Assembly (NCBI GenBank): GCA_963920635.1
Contig: OY987307.1
Location: 21,715,735 to 21,779,734, forward strand
DNA: 64,000 bases
Source of the DNA: Pseudeuparius sepicola
Taxonomy: Eukaryota > Arthropoda > Insecta > Coleoptera > Anthribidae
Direction: 5' to 3'
Made by a program: the position numbers and the translations under genes. The notes beneath the pieces were generated by a model, which saw nothing but the letters and a program-made list of their open reading frames with translations, did not search any database and was not told the origin of the DNA. The first letter of the stretch is position 1, and each line of letters opens with the position of its first letter. Below, in pieces: positions 24,589 to 35,200 of the stretch.

Positions 24589-25388
24589 TAGGGTGTTTCT
24601 AAATTATGGTGCCAATATAATGGCAGGTAAAAAATGTCATTTTGAACAAAAAGTCTCCTATAAACACGGTCCCGAAAACGCATAATAATAAAGTTACAGG
24701 GAGATAAAAGTACAATTTAAAAAACATATTTTTCTCAAAAACTTCTACAGAAGTTATGCAATTGAAATGAAACTTGGTGCAGTCCTTTATTCTATGAAGT
24801 GCAACAGTTTCGATTGAAAACAATTTATTTCCATCGCCCAGAGGCGGAGGGGCGGGGTAGCTCAATGGGTTTTATTCTCATAACTTTTTCGAGGTTAACT
24901 TTTTGGTCTTGCAAGTTTGTCGTTTTAGTGCATCTTTTAGTTTTGCAATAAATGCCTTGAAATCGGCAAAATGTGCCCCGAACTACCTGTTACCTCCAAA
25001 ATTGAAAAAATAAAATTATCGTTTACCGCATTTACATATTACAGATGAATTGGATGTTCAAAACTAAGAAAAAAATTCCTAATTGGCATTGAGTAAAGCA
25101 TCACAGTTTTCTTTAAATAGGGGGTTAAAAATTTGTCGAGCTCAATCTGTTCCATTTTGAAAATAAACAATTTTTGGTACATTGTTCATAGGGAATTTTT
25201 TGTCACTTTAAATGGTACAATTATTCTGAAAAATTTTAAAGCAGTAGTTGAAAATTTTATTTTTTCATCACCCTGTAACTTTTTTATTTTGCGCATTTTC
25301 GGACCCATGTTTATAGGAAACTTTTTGTTCAAAATGACATGTTCTAACTGCCAAATTATGTTGGCACCATAATTTAGAAAACACCCTG
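24589..25388. mobile_element. 800-bp inverted-repeat element abutting the previous one
   Basis: The left end tagggtgtttctaaattatg pairs with the right end cataatttagaaaacaccct. The arms include gacatttt and gcgcattttcgg complements. It begins directly after the TA (24587-24588) that closes the previous element, so the two share one TA. No coding content. Confidence 0.8.
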
Positions 25389-25390
25389 TA

Positions 25391-26542
25391 TAACATAATT
25401 TGGAACACATCCGAACAACGTCTTCTAATGTAGATAACCTGATCTAGTTTCTGTTCAGTTCCAAGAATTTTATCAGCTATTGAAGATTGCATGATCTGCA
25501 TAAAATTACTATACTCTATTCAATCTAAATGCAAGTGGCGCGTAAACATTTACACCATTGAGGCACGTGAACAGTTCTGAGGGCTAATACGAGGCAGGGC
25601 CGCATTAAGGACGATCTCTACGAATTTTATAATATAAAATATTAAAATAATATGCCCCAGTATTAAGAAAACTTTTATGGCACACCTAGACTTCTTGAAA
25701 ATGTAATCGAAGCTCCAACGATTAATAAACAGCGAAATAATTATATTAGAACAAAATAAAGGTTCACTTGCAACTCAATACACCTCTGTAAGAAACACCG
25801 ACTCACTGCACTCGCCCGCCGGTACAGACTTTATTGCCGGCTAGCCAATAGCAAGCCGATCATGTGCGTATCACGCTCTAGCCATGCAACAACTTGTGTT
25901 TATGTTTTACTTGCGTTTAGTTTGAATAGAGTTTAGGTACTACTTTTTGGAAACAAAATACAGTTGTCGTTGTGCACTATATAGGATTTGGAGTTAATTT
26001 TTTATCTAAAATACGAGATAAAATACATCGTATTATATTATGCAGATACTTAATTATCATTATAATTAAGTATCCACTTATTTCAGTCAACGGTTCTACA
26101 GAAAATATTGTTCAATTTTTTTTGTATTTTACAGCTTTCATTTGGAGGCTATTTACGGCTATTTAATAGCCGTGATCGGCATAATCCTGTGTGTCAACTT
26201 GACAAAACAAAAATTACCTACAATTTAACAAGTCCTATCCTAATTAATAAAGACTATATGTAATCAAACCGCCAATCCATCTAGTTTAGTCTGAATAGGT
26301 ATTCAAAGTTGGAAAGGCAATTAGCAAAGCACTTGAATGATGCCGATATCCGATATCCGCAGATGACGGGTGGATATCCAGCCAATTTGTCGGTGCCCGT
26401 TTGTATTTTGACAGGAAGACGTGCCACAGGGGCCCGCTGGAACACGATTTCGGCATTACGTGCCCGCGGCAGATGTTGCGCTTTCGAGGCTTAGAGATAT
26501 TTCTGGGGCTTAGAAATAAATCTGGTATATTACTTACTTATA
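25391..26542. other. unique sequence, nothing definite
   Basis: No gene was recognised. It contains the reverse copy of the 18-mer taatgccgaaatcgtgtt at 26441-26458 within a CpG-richer patch (26340-26480). Confidence 0.3.
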
Positions 26543-27872
26543 CAGTGTGTCCCACTTAAGGACTGACCACCCCTGTATCATTTTCATTTATAGCTCGATT
26601 TTCATAAACTTTTTTTGTTGGGTAGAGCATCAAAAATTGCATTAAATGCATAATTCAGGTTCCTCGTGCGTTAAATACATGGCCCACTGAGACGGTGTTT
26701 TAGTGCCCAAATTTCGAAAAGTACTATTAAAGATTTTTTAGAGGGAAATTAATGCCGGATTCTTATTCATCGCTGTTGGAAACCTAAACGTACCAATTTG
26801 CATTACCGTAGTTCTACGGGGTGTTCCAAAAAATTAAAAAAAGTAAAGCCGGATTATTGTTCGAAACAAAAACGAAAAACGTATCAATTTGTAATTAATG
26901 TTCTTAATTTCTGGTATTGTTTTGCACTAAAATATTCATGAGGAACTCATATTCATTCAAAAATTTATTAGCCCACAAAATTTTAATTTTTTAATTATTA
27001 ATATAAACAAATACATGAACAAACAACCCAATATAACATAAACTCAAATTTCATTCATTTCAATTTATTCCACCATTTTGTAATGCAAATTGGTACGTTT
27101 GGGTTTCCAACAACGCTAAATAAGAATCCGGCATTGATTTTCCTCTAAAAAAATCCCTAATAGTACTTCTCGAAATTTCAGCGCTAAAACACCGTCTCAG
27201 AGGGCCTTGAATTTAATGCAGAAGGCACCTGAATTATTCATTTAATGCCACTTTTGAAGCTCTATCCAACAAAAAAAGTTTATGAAAATCGAGGTAAGTA
27301 TAAATAAAAATTTTACATGGGTGGTTAGTATAATTATTAAGTGGGGCACTAAAAACTTTTAAACACCCTGTAGAGCTACGGTAATACAAATTGGTACGTT
27401 TGGTTTCCAGCAACGCTGAATATGAATCCGGCATTAATTTTTCTCTAAAAAAATCCGTAATAGTGCTTCTCTAAAATTCAGCACTAAAACACCGTCTCAG
27501 TGGGCCATGAAATTAACGCATGGGGAATCTGAATTACGCATTTAATGCCATTTTTGAAGCTCTATTCAACAAAAAAAAGTTTATGAAAATCGAGCTATAA
27601 ATAAAAATTCTACAGGGGTGGTCGGTCCTTAAGTGTGGCACTAAAAATTTTGAAACACCCTGTAAAGTTACGGTAATGCAAATTGGCACGTTTGAGTTTC
27701 CAACAACGCACTAGAACACCGTCTAAGTGCGCCATGAATTTAACACACAAGGAACCTGAATTATGCATTTAATGCCATTTTTGAAGCTCTATCCAACAAA
27801 AAAAAGTTTATGAAACTCGGGCTATAAATAAAAATTTTACAGGGGTGGTCAGTCCTTAAGTGGGACACACTG
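26543..27872. mobile_element. 1.33-kb TA-flanked element with internal tandem units
   Basis: The ends cagtgtgtcccacttaagga and tccttaagtgggacacactg are inverted repeats, with TA outside both. The right half holds about three tandem units of roughly 200-300 bp, each starting near caaattggtacgttt (about 27084, 27388, 27678) and containing aacaccgtct and atgccatttttgaagctcta. No coding content. Confidence 0.85.
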
Positions 27873-27958
27873 TATGTTTATGACTTCCCAAAACATCGGG
27901 CTTCTTACTTTTTATATTAAATTGGAATGAATTCGGGATAGGAAGAAACTGGAATATA

Positions 27959-28836
27959 CAGGGTGTTATTTAAGTACGTAGCCAAACTTCAAGGGATGAT
28001 TCTTTGAGTGATTTTAAGATGAAAAGTTTATATAAACATAGGTGCGTTATCGCTTCGTTTTCAAGATACAGAGTGTCAAACTTTTTTAAAAAAATCTTTT
28101 TTTTCTCAACAACATCTTAATAATCCTTTAGCCGATTTTGCTGAAATCTAGCAGTGTTATTTACGGTAGAGGGGGGTTAATTTAGCCCTAAGTAGATTCA
28201 AATTATTAAATCCAGTGGCGTCCCGGGGGGGCACCCTGACCAATATTTTTGAAGAAAAAATGTACGACACTGACTTTTTTAAAACTTTTATATGTTTTTC
28301 GCATTAAGGAAGAAGAATACAACTTTTTGGTTTCTTGAATTTTTTTCGTATCTGGCTTCGTTTTCCAGAGAAAAAATAAAAACCACTTTATTGCACGTCA
28401 TTGCTTTTTTGTTGCATTGCGGATTTCTCGAAAACGAAGCAAGATACGAACAAGATTCAAGAGACCAAAAAGTTGTATTCTTCTTCCTTAATGCGAAAAA
28501 CATATAAAAGTTTTAAAAAAGTCAGTGTCGTACATTTTTTTCTTCAAAAATATTGGTCAGGGTGTCCCCCCCGGGACGCCACTGGATTTTATAATTTGAA
28601 TCTACTTAGGGCTAAATTAACCCCTCTCTACCGTAAATAACACTGCCAGATTTCAGCAAAATCGGCTAAAGGATTATTAAGATGTTGTTGAAAAAAAGAT
28701 TTTTTTAAAAAAAGTTTGACACCCTGTATCTTGAAAACGAAGCGATAGCAGACCTATGTTTATATAAACTTTTCCTCTTAAAATCACTCAAAGAATCACC
28801 CCTTGAAGTTTGGCTACGTACTTAAATAACACCCTG
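27959..28836. mobile_element. 878-bp near-perfect palindrome, CAGGGTG-type
   Basis: The ends are cagggtgttatttaagtacg and its complement, with TA at 27957-27958 and 28837-28838. The arms meet near 28397 with almost no spacer, so both strands carry the same short reading frame (28292-28507 plus, 28288-28503 minus). No real gene. Confidence 0.88.
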
Positions 28837-28838
28837 TA

Positions 28839-29275
28839 TATTTTTCCTTAAAACCTTGAAGAGACTCACTATTACCGTCGAATAAAGACTGCACACGGCT
28901 GTCATGTTTGACAGTTCTATGCCTCACTACATTATTTCTAGAGACAAAATATAATGGAAGACACATTGTTGGCCATCAGCGCCGTCTATATTTCTGAATA
29001 TTAAGCTATAGCCGTGAGAAGTCTTATAAATACGTCAGTCAACGCTATTACCCTTGTTTATGGATATGTATTGTAGTTAGCCAATGCTTGACACTGACAT
29101 AAGGAGCTGACAGAAATACAATAGATTCGGGGAACAGATTTTGCAAAAATTAAAGGTCTCCAACTGTTTTTTAATTGACATAAAATTAGTAGGCAACGTA
29201 TAAGGGTTACTTCAATTCTTAGCGACATCTGTTGCTAATATTATCCTTATCACATAAACAAGGCTATTACTATTA
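28839..29275. other. unique spacer, nothing recognised
   Basis: About 440 bp between two TA-flanked elements, without coding or repeat signal. Confidence 0.35.
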
Positions 29276-29277
29276 TA

Positions 29278-30208
29278 CAGCGTGTCCCGCTCTGATGTTC
29301 GGAAGAGAGAAAAGTCTTTTATTCGTGGGTTTACGACAAAAAGTCACTCTTTATAAAAACTCCTGCTTATTCCAAAACGCCCAAAACTGTTAAAAAAATA
29401 TTTTTGATTTTTTAAACCCACGTATTTCGAAAAAATTAGAAAAATTTTGTTAGTCACCAAGAGTAAAGGACCGTTGTTTTTGACAATATCAAACAATATT
29501 AACAAGGATGTCATTTAGAATCCACAGGGGTCACAAATTTGAGGTTTCAGCAATTTATGTTGAATTTTTTTAAGAAGGCATGTAGGTAATTTGTTTGTGC
29601 AGCTTGATTTGATATTTGGAGAATTTATACAATAATCAATTTCTTCAATGCTATTACGTCAAATTATTGCTAGCAATATGCAAAACATAAACAAGGAATA
29701 ATGTTATTAAAATTTACAAAAATAAATTTCACTACAATTTATTGCCTCCAACTTCTGCACAAATTTCACTCTTCTAATAAATTCTCTATACACATTTTGT
29801 ATTTCGTGTAGAGGAATATTCGCAAGTGTATCCCTTATGCTGTTTTTTAAAGGGTCCACTATTATCAAGCGATTCAGAATAATTTTTTTGTTTTAGATTG
29901 CCGCCCCACACCTATATGCCCGCCTTGTTAAAAAATTCAACATAAATTGCTGAAACCTCAAATTTGTAACCCAGCGTGGATTCCAAATGACATCCTTGAT
30001 AATATTTTTCAATATTGTCAAAAACAACGGCCCTTTACTCTTTCCAAATTTTTCGAAATACTGAACACCCTGTATAAAAAATCAAAAATATTTTAACAGT
30101 TTTGGGCGTTTTGGAACAAGCAGGAGTTTTTATAAAGAGTGACTTTTTGTCGTAAACCCACGAATAAAAAACTTTTCCCTCTTCCGGACATCAGAGCGGG
30201 ACACACTG
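29278..30208. mobile_element. 931-bp TA-flanked inverted-repeat element
   Basis: The termini are cagcgtgtcccgctctgatg and catcagagcgggacacactg, with TA on both sides. The arms remain recognisable for about 130 bp and again further in (ttgaggtttcagcaattt with its complement). No coding content. Confidence 0.87.
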
Positions 30209-30654
30209 TATATAAAATGCTATTATAAAATGCAATTATTATAATTAGATGAAGAAGCGAGAATTCAAGATATTATATTTTGGAAGAGTATTTTGTAACG
30301 TAGGTAGGTAAGTATGCAATAATGAAAATAGAAAAATTTGTTTAAAACCCCAAAGCAAACCGATGTATAAAGAATAATTCATTGAAAAACACAGTTGCAA
30401 GAAGTAACTGAAAAATCTAATGCGTTCTATACTTACTTACCCTGCAGAAAGCCTGCGGATTTTATTTCAAACCAAAAGGTACCAAGATACCCCTGTTTAC
30501 TTTTTAGACTCGCTTTTCTTAAGAAAATGTGTAGAAATATGTCATGTAAACTTGTCAAATTATATAGGGATATAACAAACAAGCATTATATTTTATTTTA
30601 ATTTGGATAGGTAATAAATTCGTTCTGACAGACACATTTGCATGTTTTTATAAG

Positions 30655-30890
30655 TCTTCTACATATCACCGCTATTACTAACTAATAACAATTATTGGAA
30701 TAGATCACACCTAGCCGATGGAACCCGTATCTCCGGTAGCTTAGTTGGTTAAAGTGGCTATTGCCACACTAGGAGTCCCGGGTTCGAGTCCCGGCTGGAG
30801 TGCATTTTTTTGAATTGATATTATTTACCTGACATGCCACTAAAACATTCTTTATGATTTATAATTACATACTAAAAAATCTTTCATCAT
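30655..30890 (+). mobile_element. tRNA-derived SINE, most complete single copy
   Basis: It has a head with accgctattactaactaat, then a tRNA-like body (about 30730-30803) with an A box (tagcttagttgg), a B box (ggttcgagtcc) and a 3' arm ctggagt that pairs 6 of 7 with tctccgg. The tail reads ttgatattatttacctgaca, gccactaaaacattcttta, then actaaaaaatcttt. RNA polymerase III promoter boxes inside the body are what define tRNA-derived SINEs. Confidence 0.8.
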
Positions 30891-32186
30891 TGATTTTATC
30901 GCTTATCCCAGACTACACTTTGGGATCCATCCTTTACGAAGGTCTTTATCTTTTGGAAACCTAAAGCAACCCCACACAGAATTGCATTTTTTCTTGCTTG
31001 AGCATTCTTTCTATATATAGTCACTGGTAATACCTATACCATATTGAAAATTATGTAATTTTACCTAAAAGAAACTCAAACTGATATTTTGAAAACTATT
31101 GTTCTCTCGCAAGCATACAACATACAACTAGTAAATCAGGCAATCCTGTTTGTAGGATTATCTTCTCAGGACAAGACATGGCAAGAAATATTACATCTTT
31201 CACATTTTCTAGTGGTTTCGGCTTCATAAATTTTATTTTTATTTAATCATACATAAAATTATTTAATGAAGATTCCTATATAATGTTAGCTGAGAGCGCA
31301 CATAGAAAATATTTTGTGGTGCGTAGAATAGATACATAGTATATCAATGTCCGAAGCTGGTCGCCAATTTGGCACATATATCGCGAATTTGTTATTTTTG
31401 CCATTAAAACATACATAATTTTAATGCTAAGGGCTAAACATAAAACTCAAACAACCAATTTATTATATTACATTAATGTACACTATTATAACTTTGGCAA
31501 AATATTATATACCTAATAGTTGAAATGAACAGAAAGCACAGGCTTTTATACAATGTATAAAATAAAAATGCAATGCAGCTAGGTAAAGTATATACGTTTC
31601 GAGCGAAATCGGTTCCAAGAATTCTCAAGTAGTTTCTGAGAAAACATGCAAACGAACTTTGATACCATATTATGTGCAGCAGATGTCGAAACTAATGCCG
31701 AAATCGTGTTCCACGCGGTTTTAGTCGTTAAGTGCTCGCAAAGCCAAAGTTGAAGATGTAATAAAACCGTTCACTTTGACAGCCTGACAACTTAAGACCT
31801 ATAAATAACTTTTAGAGTTGCAGTAGCTACTCCTAAAATTACGGTATCTATAATAGTAGTCCATTTACGTTAAGGAGTGAGTAAAGAACAACCACTGACC
31901 ATAGCGTGATCACTCGTCATCACCGACGAGCTGTGTTCCTATTGGTCTGGCGGTTAGTTAAATTCCAGATAACAGAATGGATAAGTGTTGACGCGTTCGC
32001 AAATCAAGAAACCCTTGGATTTATTTATCCGGTTTGCAGCTATAAAGTGGCGTAAACAATATGGTATTTAAAACTGATCATCCATAAAAAAGTTAAGGGC
32101 CCAAAACGCAACCCTTGTGGAACACCCAAAGGTAGGTACTTGCACTGTTGTATTGATCATAGAGTGAGAAAAAACGCAATCCTTAC
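30891..32186. other. unique sequence, nothing definite
   Basis: It lies downstream of probable nau exon E on the minus strand, so it should be intron. I searched for a helix-3-type SLDCL codon pattern and did not find one. It contains a third copy of the 18-mer taatgccgaaatcgtgtt at 31693-31710. Confidence 0.3.
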
Positions 32187-32268
32187 CATTTTGCGAAGAG
32201 AATTTTCCTATGGGTTCACTGAACTGTTGCAGCCTTTCGCACACATATTGACTTGGAGATCCATCGTT
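32187..32268 (-). CDS. nau: probable nau exon E (post-bHLH region)
   Basis: This 82-nt minus-strand exon follows a strong pyrimidine tract and acceptor (ttttcttttcag) and ends at a gtaagg donor. It enters in phase 0, matching the end of exon D, and leaves in phase 1. Its 27 residues include [20 protein letters not shown], which resembles the Y-x-x-(D/E)-R-L-x-x-F segment that I recall between the bHLH and the C-terminal helix of insect nautilus proteins. The exon lies 24 kb downstream of exon D. The family match is from memory and weaker than for the bHLH, so another gene or chance remains possible. Confidence 0.55.
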
Positions 32269-35200
32269 CTGAAAAGAAAAATCAGTATTGCAGTTATTGG
32301 TATTCCACTTTTTGTACATTTATACCCCAAAAAAAGTTTAGATTGGAAAACCATGTGGACGCTCGCATAGCGCACCTCGACCTTAAACTCCGTACACAAT
32401 ATACACTGTGTTTCATTGAGACAATTCCATATGTCCATATATAAGATGAGCCGATTTCCAAAAAACTTTTTTCAGCCTATAGTACTCGAGGAGCTCTGTA
32501 TTTTGGGTTACAATTTTTTTAAATAGTCCTATTTCATGGCCTACTGTTATTAAAAGAAGAGACCCAAAAATCACAAAACCACATTAGGCATCTTCTTAAG
32601 AACAAAATGGATAGTGCCATCGAATTGGCCATAGTTCAAAACACTCTGTCCAAGATTTCAATACTCTAAATTATACAGGGTGTTTACCAAATGGGGACAA
32701 ACTTCTAAAAAAATGGGTTTTCCGGAGTACCTACCTTGTATAAACCACGAGGCATATTTTGGTGATATTTTTTGGCGACTCGATTAAGCCTTTCCCAAAG
32801 CATTATTTCTCATAGTATAACCAAGATGTTTCATAAAAATTTGAGGATAAAATCATTTATTTTAAAAAATACCTACGCAGGGTGTTTCATCTTAAGTGCG
32901 AACACCCCCGTAAAATTTGTATTCTTCATCCGATTTTAGCCGCGTTTTTTTCTAAAAATAGTCCAAAAAATAATCTTTTTTTTACGTTGGTGCAAAATTT
33001 TAGGTTTAATCTCAATTTTCAAAGCCTGCTACGAATTTTTTATAGTAAAAAATGACAAAAACCATTTAGCAATTTTTTTATTTAAAATATGACACCACAG
33101 CGTTAATCAGAACAACCTAGAACCCTCGTATACCGAATTTGAAGAAAAAATATACAGGGTGTTCCATTCTGCAGGGTGTCAAAGTTGAGCAAAATAGGAA
33201 TTTTAAAGGCATCTGGAGAGTCAAGTATGCCATGGAATCCCGTCAAAACAGATAAATGATCAACAGGACTACTCAAAGTGTTGGTTAGCAAAGACTCAAT
33301 ACAAAAATGTACAGGGTCTTTTTCTCTGGGCGATCTCAAAATGCTGAATTTTTATTAAACTTTATTCTGGTCAGGAGAGCTCTGGAATCATTGAAAAAAT
33401 ATTAGTAAACAGAAAAGCAATTTATTTCTTTACATCATCCAAGCAACAAATAAAAACAATTCAAATTGTTGGACCTTTATCAATAAAGTCACTGTCGAAG
33501 ATGATACATTTTCTGTGCGTTTCCTGTTGTGGCACACCAGCCACCTTAACTTAGATGGACTTACTGATGCAGGCTTCTGTATTTTTTAGACTTAGTTCTT
33601 TTATAATGTCTGGGGTGGTTTTGATATACTCGATTTTTGACCTGTTTAAAAAATTCAGCATTTCGAGTTGCTACAGAGAAGAACACCTTGTATATTTGTT
33701 ATTAAATCTTTGCACATCGTCACTGTGAGTGGTCCTGTTCATCATCCAACTGTTTCGAAGTAATTTCATGGCACATTTGAGTCGCCAGATAAGTTTAAAA
33801 TTCCTATTTTGCTCAACTTCCACACCTTGCGGAATGGAACTCCCTGTATATTTTTTGTTCAAATTTGGTATATGCTGATTTTTTGTTGTCCTAATTAACG
33901 CTGTGGTGTCAGATTTTAAATAAAAAACCTTGCTAAATGCTTTTCTTATTTTTTTTACTAGAAAAAAATTTTAGTAGGCCTTGAAAATTAAGATTAAGAA
34001 CTGAAATTTTGCACCAACGTAAAAAAAGAGTTTCTTGTGGCCTATGTCTAGAAAAAAAAAACGGCTAAAATCGGGTGAAGAATGCAAATTTTACGGGGGT
34101 ATTCGCACTTAAGATCAAACACCTTGTATATTTAAATAAAAAATTTGGGATTTTAATATTTCAACATTTCAGCTTTCTCCACAACAATAACATAAAGCTA
34201 CTGAAGCCCTTAATATGGAGCATTCTAATTTTTCAAAGCAAGTGTAGTTCGTACATACACTGTCACTTCGACATATTACTAAGTAACATTAGACTAAGTA
34301 TATATCGGTATTAACATTCGATTATTGAACAAGAGTAAATACCTAAATAATGAAAACAACTCTGCTGCAGGTCCCCAAGTAAATCCTCTCTTAATATTAG
34401 ATTAAATTTAGCGGACAAAAGATCCGTAATTAAATTGAACAGTTTGGAAGTCAGTTTCTGGTGTCGCGCCGATAATGCACGCTGTCTAGAAAGGAGACTC
34501 TTGGATGTCGGCCAGCCAGTCGGGACTAGAGAAAGATCTGCCTTTTTTATATCACTGTACACTTAGCCCCATCGATTTACAACAGAAATGACAAAAACTG
34601 GATAATTAAAGATGGATGTCAAGAATTTTTCAGCTAGACAAGATATGAGATGTTTGATACAGAGACAGGAGTTCGTTAGAATTAGATAAAGTAGATATGG
34701 GATATCTTCCTATTTTATAGATTTGAAAGCATATATTCTGGTACAGTGCGCAGACAGACAAACATTGTATTTTCCGGAGTACTCTGTATAAACCACCCAG
34801 CATATTTTAGCGATCTTTTTTATAGAATCGATTAAGCTTTGCCTAAGGTAATATTTTACATAGTATAATCTAGATCAGTTCATCAGTAAATCGTTTAAAT
34901 CTGAAGCTATGCAAAGGGGATTGGTACTAGAATCAGACGTATTGAAAGTCATTGCAAGAGAAAAGGGTATAACTATAATAAGAACTGGTTCGGTTCTGTA
35001 CGGTCAATTTCCAGTTTGTGCATCATCTCCAGATGGCATAACCGAAGATTGGCATTGAAATGAAATGCCCCGCGAGAGAACCATAAGAAATATTTATATT
35101 GAAAATGGCATTGTTACATAAATCCAAATATAATTGAAAATGTTGTTTATAAAAAAGAATGCGTTATTTTGTGTAACTTCTCCAAAATTTCGAGCAATAT

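Noticed and set aside
30730..30803. Functional tRNA gene in the SINE body
   Set aside because: Despite A and B boxes and a pairing acceptor arm, the anticodon loop lacks the expected T33 context and the sequence recurs with a fixed SINE tail.
1..32186. Last nau exon with a helix-3 SLDCL-type motif
   Set aside because: I scanned by eye for the codon pattern on the minus strand and found no convincing match; it may lie outside the window.
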